From assembly GCA_001897475.1 (NCBI GenBank), contig MKSY01000019.1:36925-100924 (forward strand): a stretch of DNA of 64,000 nt. The letters are read 5' to 3'. Numbering within the stretch: the first letter of the stretch is position 1; each line of letters opens with the position of its first letter. Positions 9,172-16,285 of the stretch are shown here, piece by piece. The notes under the pieces are model-generated. The model did not search any database, was not told the origin of the DNA, and saw nothing but the letters and a program-made list of their open reading frames with translations. Source of the DNA: Alphaproteobacteria bacterium 43-37 (GTDB taxonomy: Bacteria > Pseudomonadota > Alphaproteobacteria > 43-37). A program made the translations under genes and the position numbers.

Positions 9172-10551
9172 ATGAATCTTAAAGTTTTTATCGTGTTTCT
9201 AGGAGGCATTCTTTTCTGTGGCGATGTTGCTTTTGCTCAGAAATTGCCTTCCGTGTCGTTGCTGTTGGAAGCTTACCAAGATACTCGAAGCTATGGTAAT
9301 GTAACCTGGCTGACGACCCATAATGCCTTTGCCAATTATGAAGATGGTTGGAGGTATGCTCAGCAAGTCATGCGTATTTCTCAACAGTTTGAGTATGGCG
9401 TAAGGGGCTTTATGGTAGATTTGCATTGGCATGATCCTGATGGCAGCCCCTCTTCAAACTCCTATCTCGCCCTTTGTCACAATGCGTGCGGAATGGCGCC
9501 TATCGCTGGGATAACATCGCTAGTGCCACTCATGAAGGCTATTGATTTTTTTAAAGAGATAGAGAGGCTCTTGCGACACAACTCCCGTGAAATCATCACG
9601 CTTTATATTGAAAGTTACACAGCACCTAAAGAAAGACCTGCCCCCACAGGATGGCGTGCTCTTAACGCTCTTTTGGAAGCTGCTGGGCTTAACGGGCACC
9701 TTAATACGATAAACCCAAACGATCCAAATCTAACTTTAGAAGGCATGAGAAAAGGCAACAAACGGCTTGTTCTATTTAGTGATAAGCGAGAAGATACTGT
9801 GGATCCTCATAGTCCCGAGATAACTACGGGCATTTTTTATGTTGGAGAGTACCGAGAGACTAAGTATAGCCTCTTTGCATCACCGGGGTGCGAGAGAAGA
9901 GGCGATGGCCGAGCCCAAGGTTTAGATAAAAACCTATTGATCATGAACCATTTTCATACAATATCTTACCCAGCCGCCTCAAAGGACTATAATCATATTA
10001 ATGGTTACAGCATGATCGCTCGAAGGGTCAATCTTTGCCGCACTCAAGAGCAGTTATTTCCAACAGCTGTCGTGGTAGATTTTGTGGAAGAAGGACGTTT
10101 TGGTGGCGCAAGAGAAGCGGTTATTGCCATTAACCAAGCAAGAGAGAGAGGCAATATCTCGATTCTCATAGAAGATTATCAAAAAATCAGCCGGGCAAGC
10201 TGCAGCGAAGTTGTTCCAGGTCGCGGGATAGAAACGCTCAACCCATGGCTAAATCGGGCGGGGGCGACTCTTTCAACAGTGTGCGCAGCTGGCTCTTATT
10301 ACTATCCGCCGCTTTCATGGTGCGCAGCAGCCTTTGGGAGTGTAACAGCTGGGTCTTGGCTACATGAACACTCATCTTTGAGTCATTACATTCCTGCTTC
10401 GTATACGCCTGCTTTTTATCTGAGTGGCGGCATTGTTTTGTTTTCTGCACTGTATTCTATGCACCCTGTCTACCTGTTTGTAGGGCTTATGCGGCAGCAC
10501 CCCATCTATTTAGTTCAACAAGCTCAACGACAAAGGCTTCATCGTGACTAG
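9172..10551 (+). CDS. Secreted PI-PLC-like phosphodiesterase with hydrophobic C-terminus
   Basis: This encodes 459 residues from the ATG at 9172, chosen because it opens a clean signal peptide (MNLKVFIVFLGGILFCGDV, cleavage near AFA-Q at 22). The frame is open 108 nt further upstream, over the previous gene. The body resembles the PI-PLC X-box fold: WLTTHNAFAN (candidate catalytic His50), YGVRGFMVDLHW (Arg78, Asp83) and LALCHNACG (His103). Later blocks include EIITLYIESY and KNLLIMNHFHT. Two hydrophobic stretches in the last 80 residues may anchor it in a membrane or insert into host membranes. PI-PLC-type enzymes cleave phosphoinositides or related phosphodiesters. It is the main cargo of the tRNA-Lys island. 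Substrate and secretion route are unknown. Confidence 0.75.
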   Translation: MNLKVFIVFLGGILFCGDVAFAQKLPSVSLLLEAYQDTRSYGNVTWLTTHNAFANYEDGWRYAQQVMRISQQFEYGVRGFMVDLHWHDPDGSPSSNSYLALCHNACGMAPIAGITSLVPLMKAIDFFKEIERLLRHNSREIITLYIESYTAPKERPAPTGWRALNALLEAAGLNGHLNTINPNDPNLTLEGMRKGNKRLVLFSDKREDTVDPHSPEITTGIFYVGEYRETKYSLFASPGCERRGDGRAQGLDKNLLIMNHFHTISYPAASKDYNHINGYSMIARRVNLCRTQEQLFPTAVVVDFVEEGRFGGAREAVIAINQARERGNISILIEDYQKISRASCSEVVPGRGIETLNPWLNRAGATLSTVCAAGSYYYPPLSWCAAAFGSVTAGSWLHEHSSLSHYIPASYTPAFYLSGGIVLFSALYSMHPVYLFVGLMRQHPIYLVQQAQRQRLHRD

Positions 10552-10632
10552 ACTGCGCAGCTGAAAGATAAGTGTGCCCTGGTAGATCAAGCGATTCTAG
10601 TCTAAAATTCTCAAAAAAAGAACATTGACAAT

Positions 10633-10885
10633 CTAGTCGGCTGTTAAAAAAGGATTGGCTGGAGGGATGTCTGGCAAGAAGGCTGGATGAGGTTTGAGAT
10701 GAGAGAGCGGAAGAAGGCTAAAAAGAAGCCTGATCCACCTGAGCAAGAGGAGGAAGTTGTGACCGATGGCGGATAGAAGAGCGTTCATCTTGTCTCCGGC
10801 TCTTCCTTTCAGGTAATTGCGCCCTAAATGACCATCATTCTTCATATGTCCAATCACAGCTTCCTCAACCGATCGGCGTTTCAGC
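10633..10885 (-). mobile_element. IS5-family transposase C-terminal remnant
   Basis: Minus-strand translation gives KKLKRRSVEEAVIGHMKNDG followed by HLGRNYLKGRAGDKMNALLS and IGHNFLLLLRWI. This is the conserved end of IS5-group DDE transposases, including the catalytic-Glu region. Everything N-terminal is missing. At 10886 the sequence switches into the duplicated hrcA segment within a shared TTTTTGACAAA stretch. No intact inverted repeats are recognisable. The element is dead and marks a rearrangement junction. Confidence 0.82.
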
Positions 10886-10990
10886 TTTTTGACAAATTGT
10901 TTTTGACCCAACAGGTTCTCCCGTCAGGATGTATTCATCCACTACATGGTGCAAAACAGCTTTGGACCTTCTATCCAAATCAATGCGCAT
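10865..10990 (-). pseudogene. Captured hrcA 5' fragment (promoter side + 35 codons) fused to IS remnant
   Basis: From an ATG at 10990 the frame reads MRIDLDRRSKAVLHH, then VVDEYILTGEPVGSKTICQK, and ends after 41 residues in IS-derived sequence (TGA at 10865-10867). It differs from hrcA only by Ile17 to Val and Val33 to Ile within the shared part. It keeps the SD and upstream region, so a short peptide from the HrcA DNA-binding domain could be made. Most likely it is a non-functional leftover. Confidence 0.8.
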
Positions 10991-11177
10991 CAAAATCCCC
11001 TTAGCTTTAGACTAAGAACTATACACAACTTGACCATTAAAATCCAGAAAATCATTATTATTTTAGGGATTGCCCCCCAATGTTATAATACCCGAGAGAT
11101 TAATGCGGTAGGATTTAATCTTGGGTGTTGGTGGGCGCTATAGGATTCGAACCTATGACCACCTGATTAAAAGTCAG
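10886..11177. repeat. 292-bp direct repeat, right copy
   Basis: Partner of 7738-8029 at offset 3148, about five mismatches, no indels. The right copy continues into the complete tRNA-Lys gene, whereas the left copy is cut at 8029. It forms the right boundary of the inserted segment. Confidence 0.93.
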
Positions 11178-11204
11178 ATGCTCTACCAACTGAGCTAAGC
11201 GCCC
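11129..11204 (-). tRNA. tRNA-Lys (anticodon TTT)
   Basis: On the minus strand the cloverleaf is complete. The acceptor strands are GGGCGCT and AGCGCCC, the D arm is GCTC/GAGC, the anticodon stem is TCTGA/TCAGG with loop CTTTTAA, the T arm contains GGTTCGAATCC, and CCA is encoded. It is the integration target of the island; the 3' part is duplicated at 7981-8029. A strong promoter lies just upstream, so the gene should still be expressed. Confidence 0.97.
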
Positions 11205-11213
11205 GCTTGGGAC

Positions 11214-11242
11214 AAGATAAGGATTTTGCCCTCAAAGGTCAA
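11214..11242 (-). promoter_or_regulatory. Sigma-70-type promoter of tRNA-Lys
   Basis: On the minus strand, TTGACC (11237-11242) and TATCTT (11214-11219) are separated by 17 nt. The -10 box ends 9 nt before the tRNA 5' end. This promoter lies on the chromosomal (flagellar) side, so it belongs to the original locus. Confidence 0.75.
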
Positions 11243-11279
11243 CAATTAGATCGATGTATGACATTTGTAAATATAAAAA

Positions 11280-11564
11280 CTACATCGCCATGCGCATTGT
11301 TTCATTATAACCGGTTACAACACGGTCACGAATACCCACAATTGTGTTCATCGCTGCCTCAGCATTATTAATGGCCACAAGGGTTGCAAGCACATCGATC
11401 TGATCGCTTGCAGTTTTTGACATAGCATTTTCCCCTACTTTCATCGTACCAACCGCTTGATCTAAGATATTTTTAAAATTTTCCCCCAATCGGTCAATGG
11501 CTGCTTTATGAGCATCCCCAATAATATGTGTGGAAGGTGCGCCTGCTTTTTCGATTACACTCAT
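11280..11564 (-). CDS. fliE: FliE, flagellar hook-basal body protein
   Basis: The 94-residue product shows the FliE C-terminal signature: DQIDVLATLVAINNAEAAMN and IVGIRDRVVTGYNETMRM. FliE joins the MS ring to the proximal rod. The ATG at 11564 follows AGGAG at 6 nt. It is the third gene of a tight minus-strand flgB-flgC-fliE operon (31-nt gap to flgC), a common order for rod assembly. Confidence 0.95.
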   Translation of the reverse strand: MSVIEKAGAPSTHIIGDAHKAAIDRLGENFKNILDQAVGTMKVGENAMSKTASDQIDVLATLVAINNAEAAMNTIVGIRDRVVTGYNETMRMAM

Positions 11565-11595
11565 CTTCTTCTCCTAAATATTTCCATTACACCCC

Positions 11596-12042
11596 TTAAG
11601 ACCCTTTAAGGGCATCAATGGTTTGGGTTTGCATACTATTGGCCGATTGATAAACTTTTAAATTCGCGTCATGGGATTGCGTGGCTTCACGTACATCCAT
11701 CATCTCGATCAACGTATTAACATTTGTTTTCTTCACAAACCCTTGTTCATCAGCACCAGGGTCATTAGGCCGGTGAACCTTATGCAACTCAGATTTATCT
11801 CTGCCTACATTATCCACCACAATTAAATCCATGCCCAAATCTCGATCAAATACATTTTTAAAACTAACGGTTTTTCGCCGGTAAGGATCAACGCCAGGCG
11901 CAGGAGATGTTGAATCTCCATGGGCCACGTTCTCGGATAAAACACGCAAACGAACCGTTTGCGCATGCATCGCCGCAGCCGCAGATACTTGGGCTTTTCT
12001 AAGATTAGATACTGAACTTGAAACTGAACTTGAACCGGCCAT
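11596..12042 (-). CDS. flgC: FlgC, flagellar proximal rod protein
   Basis: This encodes 148 residues with the rod-protein pattern. Near the N-terminus are MHAQTVRLRVLSENVAHGDS and PYRRKTVSF. At the C-terminus are VNTLIEMMDVREATQSHDAN and QSANSMQTQTIDALK, which form the terminal helix. FlgC is part of the proximal rod crossing the periplasm. AGGAG precedes the ATG. It lies between flgB and fliE. Confidence 0.95.
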   Translation of the reverse strand: MAGSSSVSSSVSNLRKAQVSAAAAMHAQTVRLRVLSENVAHGDSTSPAPGVDPYRRKTVSFKNVFDRDLGMDLIVVDNVGRDKSELHKVHRPNDPGADEQGFVKKTNVNTLIEMMDVREATQSHDANLKVYQSANSMQTQTIDALKGS

Positions 12043-12074
12043 CTTTTTCTCCTAAAAAATAAAACCTGCTTAAG

Positions 12075-12473
12075 TTATTTGCCAAGAGCTATACTGAGCA
12101 TTTTGTATTGCCTCCTATAAAGATTAAGCATTTCAGCATATTGATTTTGAGTTTCAGAAACTTTGAGCATTTCTTCTTCCAGAATAACACCATTGCCAAC
12201 ATCATGGTTGGTTTTTACCTTATCTTGATTAACCTTGAATTCACCCACATGAACACGAGTTGTTAAGGCAATGTGCCGAGGATGCGTGGTATTAACTCCA
12301 CCCAATCTTATTCCAGATGGAGTTTTTTCTGATTTAAAATCTTCGATTGTACCAGGTGTAAAACTGGGCGTATCAGCGTGCGCAACATTGTTCGCTGTAA
12401 TTTTCTGTTTTTGAGCAAGCCACTGTAATTTGCGAACCATTAATTGATTCGTTTTTGTGTCGTGCACCGTCAT
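12075..12473 (-). CDS. flgB: FlgB, flagellar proximal rod protein
   Basis: This 132-residue protein has the FlgB N-terminal block RKLQWLAQKQKITANNVAHA with DTPSFTPG, and the C-terminal LKVSETQNQYAEMLNLYRRQ. It builds the proximal rod with FlgC. It is the first gene of the minus-strand operon and diverges from csrA across an 80-bp gap that should hold both promoters. Confidence 0.94.
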   Translation of the reverse strand: MTVHDTKTNQLMVRKLQWLAQKQKITANNVAHADTPSFTPGTIEDFKSEKTPSGIRLGGVNTTHPRHIALTTRVHVGEFKVNQDKVKTNHDVGNGVILEEEMLKVSETQNQYAEMLNLYRRQYKMLSIALGK

Positions 12474-12501
12474 TTTTAACCACCTTTAATACGATCCTAC
12501 A

Positions 12502-12530
12502 TTTACTCTTACATAAAAATACCCTAAGAT
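12502..12530 (+). promoter_or_regulatory. Candidate promoter for csrA-fliO-fliP operon
   Basis: TTTACT (12502-12507) and TAAGAT (12525-12530) are 17 nt apart, upstream of the SD AGGGGG before csrA. It matches the sigma-70 consensus only moderately. A flagellar sigma factor could act here instead. Confidence 0.35.
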
Positions 12531-12553
12531 TCCGTTAAACAGGGGGCCATTTA

Positions 12554-12784
12554 ATGCTATATTTAACGCGAAAAGTTGGTGAAACTGTAGTCATCAACAA
12601 AAATATTCGCATTACTGTCGTTGAAATGCGGGGCAAAAATATTAAGCTCGGCTTTGAGTTTCCCCCTGAAGTATCCGTCCTTCGTCAAGAACTTTATGAG
12701 AAAATTAAAAGTGAAAATCAGCAAGCTCTCTCTCTCGAGCTGGATAATTTCATTGAGGGGAAGATAAATGACAGCCATTCATGA
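12554..12784 (+). CDS. csrA: CsrA, translational regulator
   Basis: The 76-residue product starts MLYLTRKVGETVVINKNIRI and continues VVEMRGKNIKLGFEFPPEVSVLRQELYEKI, a clear CsrA with the Arg-rich binding edge and GxxxxxLG core. CsrA binds GGA-containing hairpins in mRNA leaders and represses or stabilises targets, often flagellar. It has a strong SD (AGGGGG). It heads a plus-strand flagellar export operon; its 3' end overlaps the next gene by 17 nt, which suggests translational coupling. Flagellum-linked csrA is a known arrangement in several bacteria. Confidence 0.96.
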   Translation: MLYLTRKVGETVVINKNIRITVVEMRGKNIKLGFEFPPEVSVLRQELYEKIKSENQQALSLELDNFIEGKINDSHS

Positions 12785-13070
12785 GCAAATTGTTCGTTTA
12801 AACGATGCTATCCAGGCCCGCATTGACAACCCAGACTATGATATTGACATCAAGTCACTTGCTGATGATTTGGTAGCATATGTTTTTGAATTACAAGCGG
12901 AACAAAGAGAGGCTCTCAAAGAACAACTTCTTGGAACTTTAGCCCTTCTTAAAGCTATGGAAAACCGCCTTCTCCAGGAGAAAACAAAAATCCACAACTC
13001 ATTACAAGAGCTTTCTGCGCAACAAGCTCTCGAGAAAGCTTACACTCAAAATCAGGAAGAGGAGACTTAA
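12768..13070 (+). CDS. Small helical protein in flagellar operon, unknown
   Basis: This encodes 100 residues, mostly charged and predicted helical (QAEQREALKEQLLGTLALLK and the QEKTKIHNSL region), with no membrane segment. It begins inside csrA (17-nt overlap) and ends 12 nt before fliO, so it is part of the same operon. Size, helical character and place would suit a flagellar chaperone such as a FlgN- or FliT-like protein, or a FliS-type factor. I cannot assign it to any of these by motif. Confidence 0.75.
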   Translation: MTAIHEQIVRLNDAIQARIDNPDYDIDIKSLADDLVAYVFELQAEQREALKEQLLGTLALLKAMENRLLQEKTKIHNSLQELSAQQALEKAYTQNQEEET

Positions 13071-13082
13071 GGTCAATTTTTC

Positions 13083-13358
13083 ATGATTGTTACTCTTGTT
13101 CTAACCCTTGCACTTATTATCCTTCTCATTTTTGGGCTTAAATGGCTTATCTTAAAAACCAAAAGCAAATTTTGGAAGGATGACATCGGCCAGGATATTC
13201 ACATCAAGCAAATTAAACGCCTAGACGACAGAAGAGCTCTTTACCTTATTGAAGAAAATGGTATGGAGCATTTGCTATTGTTGGGACCACAAAATGAACG
13301 CGTAATCCAAAGCAGACCCATAGGCATAACTCTAAAGCAGTGCAAGGTGGATTTATGA
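13083..13358 (+). CDS. fliO: FliO-like flagellar export assembly protein
   Basis: This encodes 91 residues: one N-terminal membrane helix (VTLVLTLALIILLIFGLKWL), then a small cytoplasmic domain containing RRALYLIEENGMEHLLLLG, the typical FliO pattern. FliO helps FliP assemble in the export gate. It is immediately followed by fliP with an ATGA overlap. The sequence family is weakly conserved, so the call rests on the pattern plus position. Confidence 0.85.
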   Translation: MIVTLVLTLALIILLIFGLKWLILKTKSKFWKDDIGQDIHIKQIKRLDDRRALYLIEENGMEHLLLLGPQNERVIQSRPIGITLKQCKVDL

Positions 13359-14116
13359 GCACAACCGCTGGTTTACAAATCAAGACTTTTGGCAAGGCTC
13401 TCGTCTTATTTTCATGCATTATTGTTGCGCTAATCATTCCAGTTGAATCCCTTGGCTTTAGCATTGATTTTGATTCTGAAGCGCCTTCTAACACCACTCG
13501 TTTTCTCCAACTCATCGCAGTTTTTACAGTTTTAAGCGTTGCACCGTCGTTACTTATTATGGTGACTTCCTTCACAAGGCTTGTCGTTGTCTTATCCTTC
13601 CTTCGCAATGCATTGGGTATGCAACAATCACCACCAAACCCAGTGCTTATCAGTTTGGCATTATTCATGACTTTCTTCATTATGTCGCCTGTTCTGGAAA
13701 AGTCCTACACAGATGGAATTGCGCCCTACACAGAAGGCTCCATCAGCGGGGAGGAAGCTTGGAAAAAATCAACCGCTCCTTTTCATGGTTTTATGTCCAA
13801 ACATGCCCGAGAAAAGGACATCAAACTATTCCTAGATCTGTCTGGCCGCCCAGCTCCAGCCGAAGCAAAGGATATCCCTTTAACCACTCTCATTCCTGCT
13901 TTCATGATCAGTGAACTACGACGCGCTTTTGAAATCGGCTTCCTGTTGTTTATTCCATTTTTGATCATTGACCTTGTTGTTGCCTCAGTTCTGATGTCCA
14001 TGGGTATGATGATGGTTCCTCCCATCATGATTGCCTTGCCTTTTAAGGTTATCTTTTTTGTCCTTGTCGATGGTTGGCACTTAGTTGTAGGCAGCCTAGT
14101 GAAGGGATTCTCATAG
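13355..14116 (+). CDS. fliP: FliP, flagellar type III export gate protein
   Basis: This encodes 253 residues from the ATG at 13355, which overlaps the fliO stop as ATGA and has GGTGG upstream; an in-frame ATG at 13340 is less likely. Hallmarks are SFTRLVVVLSFLRNALGMQQ, PPNPVLISLALFMTFFIMSP, IPAFMISELRRAFEIGFLLF and SMGMMMVPPIMIALPFKVIFF. FliP, with FliQ and FliR, forms the export gate in the inner membrane. fliQ and fliR are not adjacent here. Confidence 0.97.
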   Translation: MSTTAGLQIKTFGKALVLFSCIIVALIIPVESLGFSIDFDSEAPSNTTRFLQLIAVFTVLSVAPSLLIMVTSFTRLVVVLSFLRNALGMQQSPPNPVLISLALFMTFFIMSPVLEKSYTDGIAPYTEGSISGEEAWKKSTAPFHGFMSKHAREKDIKLFLDLSGRPAPAEAKDIPLTTLIPAFMISELRRAFEIGFLLFIPFLIIDLVVASVLMSMGMMMVPPIMIALPFKVIFFVLVDGWHLVVGSLVKGFS

Positions 14117-14167
14117 AATGATTTCAATAACTTCTCACGCTTTATTGGTTTTTTATTCTTGCCACTT

Positions 14168-14196
14168 TTGATTGAATTTGCAACTTTCCTTATATG
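14168..14196 (+). promoter_or_regulatory. Candidate promoter of NlpC/P60 gene
   Basis: TTGATT (14168-14173) and TATATG (14191-14196) are separated by 17 nt and lie just before the GGAG and ATG of the downstream gene. This would give the peptidase its own transcript apart from fliP. Confidence 0.4.
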
Positions 14197-14217
14197 GTTA
14201 ATAATCCGGAGCAAAAA

Positions 14218-15516
14218 ATGAAAAAAATTATCTTATCAGCGACTCTTTTAGTTACCAGCACGTCTTTAGCAAACGCCTCTTTGTTCTCAAACGATGAATT
14301 GGATCTATCAGTTGGCACTCTCAATCCTATTCTAGCGCGAGCTGTAAATGTCATGCAAACTATGAGTCAAGCTAACGAACGTGACATTGAGACGCTTCAA
14401 GCGGCTTTTACCACTCAAATGGGCAAGCCTCAAATCCTTATACCTCAAAATTTGTATGACTTTGCTCAGCAGACAATCCCCAACTTTAAGCTCCCTGAAG
14501 GAGCAAAAGCAGTTATTGAAAACGCTTCGAGTGATGAAGCTCAGATAGCCATTGCTGGAGTCTTAATAGAAAAACATGAAATAATGTCTTCCCGTGATTG
14601 TTACATGAAAGAAGACCCATCTAACACTGGTACGACTTTTGAGCTGCGTTCGAGTGTCAATAAACTACTAGGAACATCACAGTTTTCAGGCATCTTAGAT
14701 GATACTGTAACGATGATTTTAAACGAATATAACACAGACCAATGGCTACAGAATTTAACTGCTAACCGGATGACTGTTGCCAAATATGCGCTTTATTACC
14801 TCCTTGAGGCAGCTCAAATGCTCCGCACCGCCTTATCTGAAAGTGACACATCCTCTGAAGAGACCGCACAGCTAAGCCCAGAATTTGCACTGCGCAATTT
14901 AAATTTAGTATACCCAGCGCAGTATACATTTGAAGGTACAAATTGCCGTATGACACTCAAGGATACGAGCTTAGAAGGCTCCTATAATATAGATAAGAAC
15001 GTTCGTACCCTTTTGGTTCCAAACGCAGGTTATGTTTTTGGCGGCAATCTTGTATATGGTAAAATCAAAGGCCTAGATTGCTCTTCATTTGTTTCTTACG
15101 TGGCCAATTCAACTGTTCGCATGTCAACCTACCTCATGGCACAAGCAGCTATTGCGATGGGCGCACCTTTCTCAGAATCAGATATTGGTTGGCCTATGTC
15201 AGATGTTGAAAAAGTCGAGGTTCAAATAATTTCCAGAGAATTTGATTTGGTTCAAGATCAAAACAACATTCAACCAGGAGATTTAATCACGTGGCGCAGC
15301 CCCAAGGCAGGCCATACAGCTGTGTTCATGTCCTGGCCAAAAACAAGCCTCCAGGAAGTTCGCCCAGACGGTTCCGCTCACCCAATATACAATACCACGC
15401 ATTTTGTGGGAATTGATGCTAATCGTGAAGACGATAAGAGCAAAGAAGGCGTTAATGAAGGCATCTTTTCATATGAAAGAAATGGCCGCAAAACTTTCGC
15501 TCTAAGGCGCAAGTAA
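14218..15516 (+). CDS. Secreted NlpC/P60-type cysteine peptidase
   Basis: This encodes 432 residues. The ATG at 14218 has GGAG 8 nt upstream and opens a signal peptide (KKIILSATLLVTSTSLANAS). The C-terminal third resembles NlpC/P60: GLDCSSFVSYV with nucleophile Cys288 and GHTAVFMSW with His366, plus a QPGDLITWR block before the His. The family cleaves peptidoglycan stem peptides. The N-terminal 270 residues, largely helical, match nothing I know and may set location. It follows fliP but has its own candidate promoter and terminator. A wall-opening role for flagella or division is possible, not shown. Confidence 0.8.
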   Translation: MKKIILSATLLVTSTSLANASLFSNDELDLSVGTLNPILARAVNVMQTMSQANERDIETLQAAFTTQMGKPQILIPQNLYDFAQQTIPNFKLPEGAKAVIENASSDEAQIAIAGVLIEKHEIMSSRDCYMKEDPSNTGTTFELRSSVNKLLGTSQFSGILDDTVTMILNEYNTDQWLQNLTANRMTVAKYALYYLLEAAQMLRTALSESDTSSEETAQLSPEFALRNLNLVYPAQYTFEGTNCRMTLKDTSLEGSYNIDKNVRTLLVPNAGYVFGGNLVYGKIKGLDCSSFVSYVANSTVRMSTYLMAQAAIAMGAPFSESDIGWPMSDVEKVEVQIISREFDLVQDQNNIQPGDLITWRSPKAGHTAVFMSWPKTSLQEVRPDGSAHPIYNTTHFVGIDANREDDKSKEGVNEGIFSYERNGRKTFALRRK

Positions 15517-15525
15517 CTTATTGAT

Positions 15526-15561
15526 AGGGGTGTAAATACTCACTTTGCACCCCTAATTTTA
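15526..15561 (+). terminator. Rho-independent terminator after NlpC/P60 gene
   Basis: AGGGGTGTAAA (15526-15536) pairs with TTTGCACCCCT (15544-15554) with one G-U pair, then AATTTTA. It lies 10 nt past the stop codon. Confidence 0.8.
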
Positions 15562-15832
15562 TTGCCATATAAATTTATTATGAAAAACTGGAATTGGCTA
15601 GAACAAGTTGATATTTTACATCGTGGTTCTATAGTGTCAGCAATGCGAATTGTTGATATCTATGTGAGCTTCAATCGAGACCCGCGCTAGCGCCAATAAA
15701 CTTGCGGGCAAAGCCACGAGCCTGGCATTTTTGATAATGCTGTAGCAATAATTTTATGTGCCCCCCTCTTGTATTGCTCCAAACATGCCTTATCTTATTC
15801 TTTGTGAGAATTTTACAAAAAGGAAAACCGCT

Positions 15833-16249
15833 ATGAAGAAAGTTGTTATATTGCTTGGGGTTGCACAAATACTTGTTTCAGCAAAGCAAGCTCCTACAGA
15901 AACATTGCTTGTGCCAGCTGACTTTGCGCCATTTGAAACATTCAGTACTCTTAGCGCTTTTGGATCTTGCGCCTTAAAAGAGGCCCTCCAATTTAAGGCC
16001 ATAGGGCCAACAGTTGACGATATGATTTGTACAACAAAAGAATGCCTTCTCTCGTATCAACCAGTTGACAAGCTTGCCCATTTTAAATTGATTTCCCATC
16101 CACAAGCTCAAGCTGGCGACCTTTTTGTGAGTTTCCCGGCTAAAGAATTTGAATGTGATATGCAAGCCACCATCCTAACAGGAGATACGCTTAGTAGCGC
16201 GGCAAAACAAATTCTAGGCCGCTATAGCTACGTATTAAGAGCCCTCTAG
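15833..16249 (+). CDS. Small secreted protein, unknown
   Basis: This encodes 138 residues from the ATG at 15833, chosen for AAGGA 9 nt upstream and a signal-like start (MKKVVILLGVAQILVSAKQ). The frame is open further upstream without a good start. The mature part has four Cys (GSCAL, MICTT, KECLL, FECDM). No family recognised. It stands alone, convergent with the DUF4139 gene. The 270 bp upstream of it (15563-15832) show no coding signal I trust. Confidence 0.6.
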   Translation: MKKVVILLGVAQILVSAKQAPTETLLVPADFAPFETFSTLSAFGSCALKEALQFKAIGPTVDDMICTTKECLLSYQPVDKLAHFKLISHPQAQAGDLFVSFPAKEFECDMQATILTGDTLSSAAKQILGRYSYVLRAL

Positions 16250-16285
16250 GGTCGGCTCATATACCCGTTCCAAAACGTCAGCTTT

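Noticed and set aside
15671-15868. 65-residue minus-strand frame in the gap before the small secreted protein
   Set aside because: No ribosome site or recognisable family, and it overlaps the start of the better supported plus-strand gene.
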